A stretch of 64,000 bases of DNA from Janibacter sp. Soil728 (GCF_001428305.1 NZ_LMRZ01000001.1:124289-188288); one strand, 5' to 3'; shown: positions 41,742 to 51,163, counted from the first letter of the stretch. Notes: generated by a model not told the origin, from the sequence alone. Made by a program: numbers and translations.

Positions 41742-42430
41742 CGCGATCCCGCCCGTCGGCCGAAGGCGCGGGTGAGGATCCAGCCCTCGACGCAGCCGGC
41801 GACGAAGGTCACCACGAGCGCCAGGCGCCGTCGACCCCCTTCGTCCACGAGCATCCCGAGGCCGGCCGAGGACGGCACCGCACCGGGCGAAGGGGGGACC
41901 CCCACCGGCGTGGCAGCAGCGGGAGCGGCGGAGGTGGTCGCGTCCTGCGACGCGATGGCCGCGTCCGCGGCAACCGGTGCGGGGCCCTGCTCCAGCAGGG
42001 CCGCCATGTTGGCGGCGAACTGGCCGAGGATCTTGTTGGACACCGACGCGATCGCGCCCTTGCCGAACTGGACGAACTTGCCGCGGATGTTCAGGTCCGT
42101 CGTGAGGCGCAGGACCGCCCCTTCAGGGTGCTCCACGACCTCGAGGCGCACGTCGGCCTCGGCATCGCCGTTGCCCTTCACGTCGGAACCGCGACCGACC
42201 AGGTGCATCGTGCGAGCCGTCTCGTCGACCTCCAGGAAGCGCAGCACGCCCTCGAAGGCGGCGCCGATCGGCCCCACGCGAAGGGACACCCGACCGCGGT
42301 AACCGTCCTCCCCCTCACGACCGAGCAGTTGCGCGCCGGGCAGGCACGACGCGACCCGCTCGACGTCGTTGATCAGGGCGAAGACCTCCTGCGGGGATGC
42401 CTTGACGACGGCCTCGTTGTCGATCTTCAT
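41738..42430 (-). CDS. CoxG/SRPBCC family protein for molybdenum hydroxylase
   Basis: 230 aa. Residues 1-150 form an SRPBCC/CoxG domain (MKIDNEAVVKASPQEVFALI, DVERVASCLPGAQLLG, NIRGKFVQFGKGAIASVSNKI). A Pro/Ala-rich linker and a C-terminal hydrophobic segment (LALVVTFVAGCVEGWILT) follow. CoxG-type proteins help mature or membrane-anchor CO-dehydrogenase-like molybdenum enzymes. Its place next to the three hydroxylase subunits supports that role. Confidence 0.8.
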   Translation of the reverse strand: MKIDNEAVVKASPQEVFALINDVERVASCLPGAQLLGREGEDGYRGRVSLRVGPIGAAFEGVLRFLEVDETARTMHLVGRGSDVKGNGDAEADVRLEVVEHPEGAVLRLTTDLNIRGKFVQFGKGAIASVSNKILGQFAANMAALLEQGPAPVAADAAIASQDATTSAAPAAATPVGVPPSPGAVPSSAGLGMLVDEGGRRRLALVVTFVAGCVEGWILTRAFGRRAGSR

Positions 42431-42936
42431 GCGGATGCTCCTTCGGTGACGGTCGGGTCCTCGCTGCGGCGCTGCTGGGCGACCTGCTCGACGGCGTCGA
42501 CGATCGTCTCGTAGCCGGTGCAGCGGCAGAGGTTCGCGGAGACGAGCTCGCGGACCTCCTCGCGCGAGGTGTCCTCCAGGTGGGGGATGCCGCCCTCGGC
42601 GAGCATGAGCATCCCCGGGGTGCAGAAGCCGCACTGCAACGAGTGGCACGCGGTGAAGGCCTCCTGGAGGTCGTTCAGCCCGCTCTCGTCGGCCAGCGAC
42701 TCGACGGTGCGGATCTCGTGACCGTCCGCCATGACGCCGAGCACCAGGCAGGAGCGCGCGGGCTCCCCGTCGATCAGCACGGTGCAGGCACCGCAGATGC
42801 CGTGCTCGCACGCGACGTGGGTGCCGGTGGCTCCCACACGGTGGCGCAGCACGTCGACGAGCGTCTCGCGGGCCTCGACGAGGAGCTCGTGGGGCTCGCC
42901 GTTGACCTGCAGCTCGATGAGGTGTCGCTCGCTCAT
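42427..42936 (-). CDS. Nicotinate dehydrogenase-type [2Fe-2S] small subunit
   Basis: 169 aa. The N-terminal ferredoxin cluster cysteines are in ACEHGICGACTVLIDG near 43-58, with Cys in ARSC. The C-terminal helical cluster is in CHSLQCGFCTPGM near 97 and ANLCRCTGY near 134. It transfers electrons from the Mo site to FAD. It overlaps the large-subunit gene by 4 bp, in the xanthine dehydrogenase-type order small, large, medium as read on the minus strand in reverse. Confidence 0.9.
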   Translation of the reverse strand: MSERHLIELQVNGEPHELLVEARETLVDVLRHRVGATGTHVACEHGICGACTVLIDGEPARSCLVLGVMADGHEIRTVESLADESGLNDLQEAFTACHSLQCGFCTPGMLMLAEGGIPHLEDTSREEVRELVSANLCRCTGYETIVDAVEQVAQQRRSEDPTVTEGASA

Positions 42937-45302
42937 CGGGTTCCTCCTGTCATGGCCGCGTGCACCGCACGCGGGGTGATGGGGGTCCGCTCCAGGAGCG
43001 TCCCGGTGGGTTCGAGGGCGTTGTTGACCGCGCCGAGGATCGTGCCGACGGCACCGATGGTCCCGCCCTCACCCGCCCCCTTCGCCCCGGTCTCGTTGTA
43101 GATGCACGGCGTCTCGAGGTGGGCCAGCCGGATGTCCGGCATCTCCATCGCGGTCGGGATGCAGTAGTCCATGAAGCTCGCGCAGGAGGGCTCGCCGTTG
43201 GCGTCGTAGGTGACCTCCTCGAAGAGCGCGCCCGCGATGCCCTGGGCGATCCCACCGCGCGCCTGCCCCTCGACGACCTGGGGGTTGATGGCGACGCCGC
43301 AGTCCTCGACGCAGAAGTACCGCAGGATCTTCACCGCACCGGTGTCGGGGTCCAGCTCGACCACCGCCGCCTGGGTCGCGTTGGAGAAGGTGCCGTCGTT
43401 GGTCACGTCGAAGGACGCGGTCGCGTGCAGGCCGGGGCTCACCCCCTTCGGCAGGCGGTGGGCCTCCAGGTAGGCGACGCGGGCGATCTCCTCGAAGGTC
43501 AGTCGCTCGTCCGGCGTGTCCCGGCGATGGACGGAGCCGTCGCGCAGCTCGAGGTTGTCGAGGTTGGTCTCCATGAGGTGGGCCGCGATCTCGAGGAGGT
43601 CCTCCCCGAGAGCGCGTGCGGCCAGCTGGACCGCGCTGCCCCCGATGACCGCCGACCGCGAGGCGAAGGTCCCGAAGCCGTAGGTGATCCGGTCGGTGTC
43701 GCCCTGGTGGAGCTTGACCCGGGAGATGTCCAGCTGGAGCCCGTCCGCGACGATCTGGGCCATCGTCGTCTCGTGGCTCTGCCCGTGGCTCATCGTGCCG
43801 CTGGTGACCGTGACCGTGCCGTCGAGATCCATCCGGATGTCCGAGATGTCGAAGCCCGGGACCACGAGCATCTTGCGCGCGGCGAAGGCGGACGAGCCGT
43901 ACCCCGTCCGCTCGCTGAAGCACGCGAAGCCGATGCCGATGTGGCGTCCCTGCGCGCGGGCCTCGGCCTGCCGCTCGAACCAACCCTCCTCGCGGACCAT
44001 CTGCTCGCACAGGTCGAGCGACTCCAGGTACGAGCCGGGGTCGTAGGTGATGTTGTTGATCGAGGTGTAGGGGAACTCGGTGATGAGGTTGCGGCGGCGC
44101 ACGTCCAGCGGGTCCATCCGCAGCTGGCGCCCGGCCTGGTCCATGATCTGCTCCAGGAGCATGACGTACTGCGGTCGGGAGACCCCGCGGTACGGGGCGG
44201 TCGGCGCCTTGTTGGTCGCGACGGCCCGACCCCGGACCCGGTAGGCCCCGAGGCGGTAGACCCCGGGCATCTCGCCGGAGGCCATGAGCGGCTCGATGCC
44301 GGCAGTGAAGGGGTAGCAGGAGTAGGCGCCCATGTCGCAGACGACGTCGCACTCGAAGGCGAGGAACTCACCGTCCGCGGCGAAGGCAGCGCGAGCGACG
44401 TACCGCTGCTCGCGAGCGAGGAAGGAGGCGGTGAGCGCGTCCTTGCGGTCCTCGATCCACTTGACCGGCTTGCCGACCCGCTTGGCCGCCGCGGCCACCG
44501 CGATCTCCTCGCGGCCGACGACGCACTTGAGGCCGAAGCCTCCGCCCATGTCGGGGACGATGACGCGGACCGCACGCTCCGGCACACCGATGCTGGCGGC
44601 CGTCGCGGTGCGCACGAGGTGCGGTACCTGGGTGGGGGTGTGCAGGACCAGCTGGGACTCCCGCTCGTCCCACTCCGCGAGAGCAGCACGCGTCTCCAGG
44701 GGAAGCGCGTTCTGCCGGCCCGAGTCGATGGTCATCTCGACGACCTGGGCGGCGCGCTCGAAGGCCTCGTCCAGACCGGGTGTGTCGAAGAGGGAGACGT
44801 CGACAAAGACATTGTCGGGGGCGCCGTCGTGCAGTCGGCGGGCGCCGTGCGCGAGCGCCGCGTCCGTGGAGACGATCGCGTCGAAGGTCTCGTACTCGAC
44901 CCGGGCCGCCTCGACGCCGTCCTCCGCCGCGTAGGGCGTGCGGGCCACGACGATCGCGATCGGCTCACCGATGAAGCGGACGGTGTCGTGCGCGAGGACG
45001 GGCATCTCCGTCGGACGGAACTGCTCGAAGGGGCGGTCGAGCAGGGCAGCGATCGGCGCCATGACGAGGTCGTCGGCAGCGAAGGCCGCGACGACGCCGG
45101 GCGTTGCCCGGGTCGCCTCGAGGTCGACGTCGAGGATCCGGCCGAAGGCCACCTTGCTGCGGACGAACTGCGCGTGCAGCTGTCCCGTGAGCTCGATGTC
45201 ATCGACGAATCGCCCTGCGCCCGTGAGGAGCCGGGGGTCCTCACGGCGGCGCACGGAGGCGCCGATGAAGGCGCCGTCCCTGGACATCTTCGGTTCGCTC
45301 AT
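42933..45302 (-). CDS. Molybdenum hydroxylase large subunit, probable nicotinate 6-hydroxylase
   Basis: 789 aa of the xanthine dehydrogenase/aldehyde oxidase family. Opening GASVRRREDPRLLTGAGRFVDD, the Mo-site segments DMGGGFGLKC near 258 and GTMSHGQSHETTMAQI near 525, and the catalytic Glu in KGAGEGGTIGA near residue 745 are all visible. The CO dehydrogenase active-site loop AYxCSFR is absent; the corresponding segment reads APYRGVSRP. So it is not CoxL. The pathway context (NicC, NicX, NicD, NicF, NicE) indicates hydroxylation of nicotinate at C6. The cofactor is probably molybdopterin cytosine dinucleotide. Confidence 0.85.
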   Translation of the reverse strand: MSEPKMSRDGAFIGASVRRREDPRLLTGAGRFVDDIELTGQLHAQFVRSKVAFGRILDVDLEATRATPGVVAAFAADDLVMAPIAALLDRPFEQFRPTEMPVLAHDTVRFIGEPIAIVVARTPYAAEDGVEAARVEYETFDAIVSTDAALAHGARRLHDGAPDNVFVDVSLFDTPGLDEAFERAAQVVEMTIDSGRQNALPLETRAALAEWDERESQLVLHTPTQVPHLVRTATAASIGVPERAVRVIVPDMGGGFGLKCVVGREEIAVAAAAKRVGKPVKWIEDRKDALTASFLAREQRYVARAAFAADGEFLAFECDVVCDMGAYSCYPFTAGIEPLMASGEMPGVYRLGAYRVRGRAVATNKAPTAPYRGVSRPQYVMLLEQIMDQAGRQLRMDPLDVRRRNLITEFPYTSINNITYDPGSYLESLDLCEQMVREEGWFERQAEARAQGRHIGIGFACFSERTGYGSSAFAARKMLVVPGFDISDIRMDLDGTVTVTSGTMSHGQSHETTMAQIVADGLQLDISRVKLHQGDTDRITYGFGTFASRSAVIGGSAVQLAARALGEDLLEIAAHLMETNLDNLELRDGSVHRRDTPDERLTFEEIARVAYLEAHRLPKGVSPGLHATASFDVTNDGTFSNATQAAVVELDPDTGAVKILRYFCVEDCGVAINPQVVEGQARGGIAQGIAGALFEEVTYDANGEPSCASFMDYCIPTAMEMPDIRLAHLETPCIYNETGAKGAGEGGTIGAVGTILGAVNNALEPTGTLLERTPITPRAVHAAMTGGTR

Positions 45303-46132
45303 CGTGTGCGGGCCTCCTTCACGGCCTTGATGACCATCCCGGTCACGAGGTCACGCTGGTAGTCGTCGTCGACCTCGAGCTCGTCGAGGTCGGCCATCAC
45401 GCTCTGACGCAGTGCCTCGTCGCTCGCCCCTGCGGCGACGGCCGCCTCGGTGGCCGGCAGGCGGGTCGGTGCCGGGGCAGCACCGCTCACGACCACCCGG
45501 GCGTCGGTGGCGCCCACGGCCGAAGGGAGGACCACTCCCGCTGCGGCGAGGGCGAAGTCGCCGTGCCGCAGGCCGTACTCGGCAAAGCCGGTGGCTCCCT
45601 TCGCCGGGGGGAAGATCACGCGGGTGACGATCTCGTCCGGCTCCAGGCAGGTCGTGTAGAGCCCGAAGAAGAGCTCCTCCGCCGGGACCTCCCGCTCACC
45701 AGCCACGCCCTCGGCCACGACACGGGCGCCGAAGAGCACCGCGAGCAGCGGCCACTCCGCTGACCCGTCGGCGTGGGCGATGCTGCCTCCGACCGTGCCC
45801 CGGGTCCGGATGGGCAGGTGACCGACGTGGCGCATGGTGCGGGCGATGAGCCCGTGCCCCGCGCTGTGACGCACGACCGGGCTCTCGAGCACGGCCTGGT
45901 GGGTGGCCAGCGCACCGATCGTCAGCTCGTCGTCGGCGAGCTCGATGGAGTCCAACCCGGGGATACGGGTGATGTCGACGAGGTGCTCGGGGCGAGCCAG
46001 GCGGAAGCTCATCATCGGGACGAGCGACTGCCCGCCGGCGATGACCTTGGACTCCTCGCCGAGGGTCGTCAGCAGGTCGACGGCATCGCTGACGCTCGAT
46101 GCGCGGTGGTAGCTCACGGGTGCGGGCTTCAC
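45299..46132 (-). CDS. Molybdenum hydroxylase FAD-binding medium subunit
   Basis: 277 aa of the CoxM type. FAD contacts lie in VIAGGQSLVPMMSFRLARPEHLVDI near 31-55 and RTRGTVGGSIAHADGSAEWP near 108-127. It accepts electrons from the iron-sulfur subunit. First of the subunit genes in transcription order, 70 bp after the MFS gene; ATGA overlap with the large-subunit gene. Confidence 0.9.
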   Translation of the reverse strand: MKPAPVSYHRASSVSDAVDLLTTLGEESKVIAGGQSLVPMMSFRLARPEHLVDITRIPGLDSIELADDELTIGALATHQAVLESPVVRHSAGHGLIARTMRHVGHLPIRTRGTVGGSIAHADGSAEWPLLAVLFGARVVAEGVAGEREVPAEELFFGLYTTCLEPDEIVTRVIFPPAKGATGFAEYGLRHGDFALAAAGVVLPSAVGATDARVVVSGAAPAPTRLPATEAAVAAGASDEALRQSVMADLDELEVDDDYQRDLVTGMVIKAVKEARTR

Positions 46133-46202
46133 TCGAACTCCTCTTGATCGATCACGAAGTGGGGCGGCCCCCGCGCCGAGGATCCGACGCGGGGACGCTG
46201 GA

Positions 46203-47597
46203 TCAGTCGAGCGCGCCGACAGGTGTCCTCGCCGGAGCCGGCTCGCCGGGCTCCACGACGGCGTCGAGGTCCATCCCCTTCGTCTCCGGACCGAACTTGG
46301 CCATCATCGCCACGGCGATGAAGACGGCGACCGAGAGGACGATGAAGGTGTTGACCAATCCGAAGGTCGGGAACATCCAGGCGCTGAAGGCGATGGGCGC
46401 CACGCCCGTCGCCACCCGGCTGGCCGAGGAGGACCACGCGAAGCCGCTGGCGCGGATCTCCGTGGGGTAGATCTCGGCGATGTAGGCATACAGCACCGGG
46501 ATGGCCATCTGGATGAGGAAGCCGAAGACGCCGATCGCCACGAGGGCGAGGTTGGTCATCTCGAGCGTGTAGCCGATCCCGACGAGAGCGAGCGAGCCGA
46601 GGCTCGCGCTCACACCGAGCAACCACTTGCGGCCGGTGATGTCCACGAGCACCGCTGACAGAGCGCACCCGAAGATGCCGATGGCGCTCATGATCGTCGA
46701 CCCGAGGAAGGCGACGGTGAAGGTCGCACCTGCATCGCGCAGCAGGGTCGGGAGCCAGCTGAGCGCGGCGTAGTAGACAACCATGATGCTGACGAAGAGC
46801 ATCCACGCCATGAGGGTGACCATCGGCATCCGGCTCCAGATCATCCGCAGCTGCCCCAGGCCGGCGACGATGCCGTTGACCTTCGCCTCGACGACCGGCG
46901 GCTTGATCTCGTAGGGCTCGGGAGTGGCACCCGTCTCGCGCACCATCCGGTCGATGATCTCCCGGGCCTCCGCCTCACGCCCGACCTTGGCCAGGTAGAT
47001 CGGCGACTCCGGGATCCCGCGACGCACCCAGAAGGTCAGCAGTGCGGGCAGCACCATGATCCCGAGCATGATCCGCCAGTTGTGCTCGACGTCGAGCAGA
47101 GCCCACGCGGACAGACCGGCAAGCGTCGCACCGATCGGCCAGAAGAGGTCGAGTGCCGTGAGCACCTTGCCGCGCACGGCCTTGGGTGAGAACTCACCGA
47201 CGATCGCGTAGTCGACGGGGATGCACCCGCCGAGGCCGAAGCCGGCGAGGAAGCGGAAGGCGAGGAAGACCCCGTAGGTCGGCGAGAAGGCACCGAGCAC
47301 GGAGAAGATGGCGAAGATCATCAGCGTGATGCTGAAGGCCTTCTTGCGGCCGAGTCGGTCGGCGATGCTGCCCCAGACGATGGCACCGATGGCCATACCG
47401 ATGAGGTTGGCGGTGGCCACGTAGCCTCGCGCCCCGTCGGACAGGTCGAAGTCCAGGGCCACGAGTGGCGTGAGGAAGCCGTTGAGGGCGATGTCCCAGG
47501 CATCAAAGAGATAGCCGAGACCGCCGATGAGGAAGATCTTGCCTTGGACATTCCACCGCCAGGGCAGGTCCTGGACGATCTGGTCGCCAGTGCGCAT
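46203..47597 (-). CDS. MFS transporter, probable nicotinate uptake (NiaP-like)
   Basis: 464 aa with 12 hydrophobic segments. Helix 1 GGLGYLFDAWDIALNGFLTP resembles NiaP/aromatic-acid and SV2-type carriers. Motif A is GSIADRLGRKKAF near 78, and the GESPIYL-like IPESPIYLAKVGREAEA lies in the central loop. Position between the hydroxylase and nicC suggests uptake of nicotinate or a relative. The ATG at 47597 is chosen; the longer open frame overlaps nicC. Confidence 0.75.
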   Translation of the reverse strand: MRTGDQIVQDLPWRWNVQGKIFLIGGLGYLFDAWDIALNGFLTPLVALDFDLSDGARGYVATANLIGMAIGAIVWGSIADRLGRKKAFSITLMIFAIFSVLGAFSPTYGVFLAFRFLAGFGLGGCIPVDYAIVGEFSPKAVRGKVLTALDLFWPIGATLAGLSAWALLDVEHNWRIMLGIMVLPALLTFWVRRGIPESPIYLAKVGREAEAREIIDRMVRETGATPEPYEIKPPVVEAKVNGIVAGLGQLRMIWSRMPMVTLMAWMLFVSIMVVYYAALSWLPTLLRDAGATFTVAFLGSTIMSAIGIFGCALSAVLVDITGRKWLLGVSASLGSLALVGIGYTLEMTNLALVAIGVFGFLIQMAIPVLYAYIAEIYPTEIRASGFAWSSSASRVATGVAPIAFSAWMFPTFGLVNTFIVLSVAVFIAVAMMAKFGPETKGMDLDAVVEPGEPAPARTPVGALD

Positions 47598-47659
47598 GTA
47601 TTTCTCCAATGGTTCTTCGGCCACGTCGTCGTGGACTCGAGACCGCGTGAGTCGAGGAC

Positions 47660-48922
47660 TCAGCGGCGGAACTGGTAGTGGTACGACTCCATGTCTGCGT
47701 TGTTCAAGGGGCTGCCGCTCCACAGCCAGTGGTAGGACACGTCCGACTCTCCGTTGAAGCTGGCGAGCTTGAGATCGCGCTCTTCCTGCTCCGGACCGTC
47801 GGGGAGGTGGTAGAAGTCCTTGTTGCGCAGGGAAGCGTCCTGGACCATCCCCGCGTGCTTCGAGCGACGGGACACGTACCGCGAGAGGGCCGACTCGATG
47901 TCGTCTCGCGAGACCGAGCCCAGCTCCTCGGCCAGGACCGCGGCATCCTCCATGGCCTGCGAGGCGCCCTGTGCCTGGTAGGGCAGCATCGCGTGGCAGG
48001 CGTCGCCGAGCAGGGCCACCTGGCCGTCGCGCCACACCGGGTCGCGGCGACGGTGGTACATCGCCCAGACGCTGCAGTCGTCCCCGGCCTTGGAGAGCAT
48101 CGCAGCGACGCGGTCATCCCAGTCCTTGTACTGCTCGAGCAACTCGTCCACGGTTGCGGGACGCGACCAGCTGTCGGCGATGCCCTCGTCAGCGGGCACG
48201 ATCGCCACGATGTTGAGCATGTCACCGCCGCGGATCATGTAGTGGACCAGGTGGCGGTCGGGGCCGTACCAGATGGTGCTCTGGAAGCGGTCGACTAGCC
48301 AGCGGGTCGCCGGGTCCTCACGGATCTTGTCGCCAGGGACCAGGACGCGGTAGGCCATCTCGCCGGAGAACTCGAGAGTGTCCTCCCCACCGATCGCGTC
48401 CCGCACGGCGGAGCGGATGCCATCCGCCCCCACGACGACGTCACCGGTGAAGCGCCGACCGTCGGCGGTCACGACGACCGGTCGCTTCGGGTCGCTCTGG
48501 TCGACGTCGTCGACGTGGGCGCTGGTGATGACCTCCACGACAGGGCCGTGACCCTCGGGGTCGATGCAGGCCTCGTGGATCACCTGGTGCAGGTCGGCAC
48601 GGTGGTAGTGCCAGTAGGGCGCGTTGTACGTCTCCTTGACGTAGCCGCCCAGAGCGGTGAGCCCGATGACGCTGCCGTCCTTCCAGCGTCGACGCACCTG
48701 GTCCTGCGGCTCGGTCCTGATCCGCTCGAGCTGCGGCAGCAGACCCAGGCCCATCAGCACCCGGGCGGCGTTGGGCGCGGTCTGGATGCCGGCGCCGACC
48801 TCACCGAGCTCGGCGGCCCGCTCGAGGACGGTGACGCGCAGGCCCTGCTGGCGCATGGCGAGTGCGGCGGTGAGACCGCCGAGGCCTCCGCCGACGACGA
48901 CGACCTCGAGGGATTGACTCAT
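47660..48922 (-). CDS. nicC: FAD monooxygenase, probable 6-hydroxynicotinate 3-monooxygenase (NicC-like)
   Basis: 420 aa of the salicylate-hydroxylase/PHBH class. The FAD motif is VVVVGGGLGGLTAALAMRQQG at the N-terminus, DG motif VVGADGIRSAVRD near 168 and the GD motif LLGDACHAMLPYQAQGASQAMED near 297. In the pathway it decarboxylates and hydroxylates 6-hydroxynicotinate to 2,5-dihydroxypyridine. Salicylate-type hydroxylases have the same fold, so the substrate is inferred from the adjacent nicX gene (71 bp). Confidence 0.8.
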   Translation of the reverse strand: MSQSLEVVVVGGGLGGLTAALAMRQQGLRVTVLERAAELGEVGAGIQTAPNAARVLMGLGLLPQLERIRTEPQDQVRRRWKDGSVIGLTALGGYVKETYNAPYWHYHRADLHQVIHEACIDPEGHGPVVEVITSAHVDDVDQSDPKRPVVVTADGRRFTGDVVVGADGIRSAVRDAIGGEDTLEFSGEMAYRVLVPGDKIREDPATRWLVDRFQSTIWYGPDRHLVHYMIRGGDMLNIVAIVPADEGIADSWSRPATVDELLEQYKDWDDRVAAMLSKAGDDCSVWAMYHRRRDPVWRDGQVALLGDACHAMLPYQAQGASQAMEDAAVLAEELGSVSRDDIESALSRYVSRRSKHAGMVQDASLRNKDFYHLPDGPEQEERDLKLASFNGESDVSYHWLWSGSPLNNADMESYHYQFRR

Positions 48923-48993
48923 GGACACGGGTGCCTCCTGGGGCTGCGGCGGGTGCCGCGGGGGTTCGGGTGGGAGTGGCGAAGGGGGGAGCC

Positions 48994-50025
48994 TCAGGGC
49001 TCGATGAGGGTCCCGGCGGCGACGACTGTGGTCTCGTCCAGCGTCACGGTGCAGTCGCGCATGGCGATGTCGAGATGGGCGTACGAGTCGCGGTGCAGGA
49101 CGGGGTGCGGACCGGTCGACCAGAGGAAGTTGCCGGCGAAGGCGCGGGCCTCCATGCCCATCACCTCGTGCTTGGCGTACATGGCCTGGGCGAACCAGTC
49201 GGCGGAGCGCATCAGGCCCCAGCCCATGTGGGAGAGGTAGCGCGCCCACTTGTCGTCGGAGTCACCGAAGTAGGTCTCGATCATGTGGGCGTCGGCGCCG
49301 CCGCTGACCTTCTCGATGTGGCCGCCGGTGATCTCGAGGGTCACCGTGTCCCGGATGTACTCCTTGAAGGGCAGGATGATGTCGCCCGGGGCCAGCACGA
49401 TCTGCCCGTCGGAGATCTCGGGCCAGCACAGGACCATCGTGCTCGGCCAGTGGTCCCAGCGACCGGGGTCGTCGCTGAACCCGACCTGGAAGTCGCAGCG
49501 GACATTGGTCAGGTCGACGCGCAGGTCGGTGCCCGCAGCGCTGGTGACGTGCATCGACGTCGACTCCTGGACGAGGCGCTGACCGCTGAGGACCCGGTCC
49601 TTGTCGTCGGCCACCGGCATGTTGCGCACGAGGACGTCGGGGGCGTCGCAGACGAAGAGGATGCGGGTGCCGGTCGCGAGGATCTCGTCCTGGATGGGGG
49701 CGTGGATGAAGCCCTCACGCGTCAGGTCGAGCACGAGGTCGGCCTGCTTGAGCAGATCCTGGGCGACCGTGTCGCGCAGGACGGAGGTCAGGCCCGGGCC
49801 GCCGCCGGTGTGGGTGCTCGGCACGGGGTCGGGGTTGCCGCCGGGGACGGTCGCGACGAGGACGTGGGCCCCACATGCCTTGGCCGCAGCGAAGGCCGCC
49901 GCGACGTAGTCGTCCCGGCTGCTGGGCTCGGCGAGCACGACCACGTGCTCGTCGGTCCGCAGGTTGCACAGTCGCAGCTCCTCGGTGAAGGCCTGGACGA
50001 GGTCGGCGGACGTCAGTTGATTCAT
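48994..50025 (-). CDS. nicX: 2,5-dihydroxypyridine 5,6-dioxygenase (NicX)
   Basis: 343 aa, the length of Pseudomonas NicX, and similar along its length by recalled sequence: DPGRWDHWPS near 183, GDIILPFKEYIRD near 213, MGWGLMRSADW near 262, DARAFAGNFLWSTGPHP near 292 and SYAHLDIAMRDC near 315. The M29-type fold binds a mononuclear iron that cleaves the pyridine ring to N-formylmaleamate. This is the most specific marker of the pathway. First gene of the leftward operon; GAGAGAGAG precedes the ATG and a promoter lies at 50072-50100. Confidence 0.9.
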   Translation of the reverse strand: MNQLTSADLVQAFTEELRLCNLRTDEHVVVLAEPSSRDDYVAAAFAAAKACGAHVLVATVPGGNPDPVPSTHTGGGPGLTSVLRDTVAQDLLKQADLVLDLTREGFIHAPIQDEILATGTRILFVCDAPDVLVRNMPVADDKDRVLSGQRLVQESTSMHVTSAAGTDLRVDLTNVRCDFQVGFSDDPGRWDHWPSTMVLCWPEISDGQIVLAPGDIILPFKEYIRDTVTLEITGGHIEKVSGGADAHMIETYFGDSDDKWARYLSHMGWGLMRSADWFAQAMYAKHEVMGMEARAFAGNFLWSTGPHPVLHRDSYAHLDIAMRDCTVTLDETTVVAAGTLIEP

Positions 50026-50071
50026 CGTCGAATCTCTCTCTCAACTCATCGGCGAGTGGGTTCAGGAATCG

Positions 50072-50100
50072 TTTCTATACGCATGAATTGCTTGAGTCAA
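50072..50100 (-). promoter_or_regulatory. Leftward promoter of the nicX operon
   Basis: Read on the minus strand: -35 TTGACT (50100-50095), 17-bp spacer, -10 TAGAAA (50077-50072). The spacer contains TCATGCGTA starting 8 bases after the -35. The rightward promoter at 50270 has the same box at the same distance, so one repressor probably covers both. The transcript leader would be about 40 nt. Confidence 0.6.
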
Positions 50101-50269
50101 CCCCCGGGACAGATATTTGCGCAGTTGCGCTGAGCCGCCCCACGTGATCCACGGCACATGGGAATCAGGCTCGAATCGCGCAAAAGACGTTGCAGCAGAA
50201 GGGTTCTCGCCTCGACAGCGCCCACCCGGACCAGCTGACGACGCTCGGGAACCGCCCTTCGGCAGGCCC

Positions 50270-50298
50270 TTGTCAGATCCTGATCATGCGTGTACGAA
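50270..50298 (+). promoter_or_regulatory. Rightward promoter of the nicE/transporter unit
   Basis: -35 TTGTCA (50270-50275), 17-bp spacer, -10 TACGAA (50293-50298). The box TCATGCGTGTA (50284-50294) starts 8 bases after the -35, as in the leftward promoter. The predicted transcription start is close to the ATG at 50305, so the mRNA would be leaderless. Confidence 0.6.
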
Positions 50299-50304
50299 TG
50301 GATC

Positions 50305-51078
50305 ATGAATCCCAGAATGAGCACCCACCACGTCGGCCTGATCGTGCCGAGCTCGAACCTCACGATGGAGACGGAGCTGCCCGAGATCCTCGGTCGCCGC
50401 CGTGAGCTGCACCCTGACGACCGCTTCGTCTTCCACTCCAGCCGGATGCGGATGAAGCACGTCACGCCGGAGGAGCTGAAGGCGATGAACGCGCAGACCG
50501 ATCGCGCTGCCCTCGAGCTCGCCGACGCCCGCCCCGACGTCGTCGCCTCGGCCTGCCTCGTGGCGATCATGGCCCAGGGTGCCGGCTACCACTGCACGGC
50601 CGAGGACCAGATGCGCGCGGCTCTCGAGAGCGAAGGGGTGAGCGCACCCGTCATCAGCAGCGCCGGCGCACTCCTGCGAGCCCTCACCGCCCTCGGTGCG
50701 CGCAAGGTCGTCATGGTCACGCCCTACATGAAGCCCCTCACCCAGCTCGTCGCGGACTACGTCGCCGATGCCGGGTTCGAGGTGCTCGACACCCTCTCCC
50801 TCGAGGTCTCCGACAACATCGCCGTCGCCAACCTCGACCCGATGGACCTCACCGAGCACTGGAAGCGCCTCGACCCGCAGGCCCTCGAGGACGCTGACGC
50901 GCTCGTCCTCTCGGCGTGCGTCCAGATGCCCTCTCTCCCAGCGATCCAGGCCGTCGAGGACGCTTACGGCAAGCCGGTCCTGTCGGCCGCCACGGCTACC
51001 GCTTGGTCGATGCTCACCGACCTCGGCCTCCCTGCGGAGGCTCCGGATGCGGGGTCCCTGCTCAGCGGTCGCCACTGA
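50305..51078 (+). CDS. nicE: Maleate cis-trans isomerase (NicE-like)
   Basis: 257 aa of the Asp/Glu racemase superfamily. Opening HHVGLIVPSSNLTMETELPE is typical of arylmalonate decarboxylase/maleate isomerase. The two catalytic cysteines are placed in VVASACLVAIMAQG near 80 and LVLSACVQMPSLPA near 198. It converts maleate to fumarate, the last step before the citric acid cycle. The ATG at 50305 fits a leaderless transcript; a second ATG at 50317 is possible. It is divergent from nicX. Confidence 0.85.
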   Translation: MNPRMSTHHVGLIVPSSNLTMETELPEILGRRRELHPDDRFVFHSSRMRMKHVTPEELKAMNAQTDRAALELADARPDVVASACLVAIMAQGAGYHCTAEDQMRAALESEGVSAPVISSAGALLRALTALGARKVVMVTPYMKPLTQLVADYVADAGFEVLDTLSLEVSDNIAVANLDPMDLTEHWKRLDPQALEDADALVLSACVQMPSLPAIQAVEDAYGKPVLSAATATAWSMLTDLGLPAEAPDAGSLLSGRH

Positions 51079-51163
51079 TCAGACATTCTCTGGGCATCCG
51101 TCAGTGATGCCGCACCACCCGCGCGCCCCCGGTTTCACGTACAACGACGTATGAGGAGTTCCC

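Noticed and set aside
42933-45302. Aerobic CO dehydrogenase (CoxL) as identity of the Mo large subunit
   Set aside because: The AYxCSFR active-site loop is absent and the neighbours belong to pyridine degradation, although CoxG and CoxM-like proteins are present.
42960-45362. 800-codon open frame on the plus strand
   Set aside because: It is antisense to the molybdenum hydroxylase large subunit, has Arg/Val/Asp-biased low-information sequence and no motifs. Long antisense frames are expected at this GC content.
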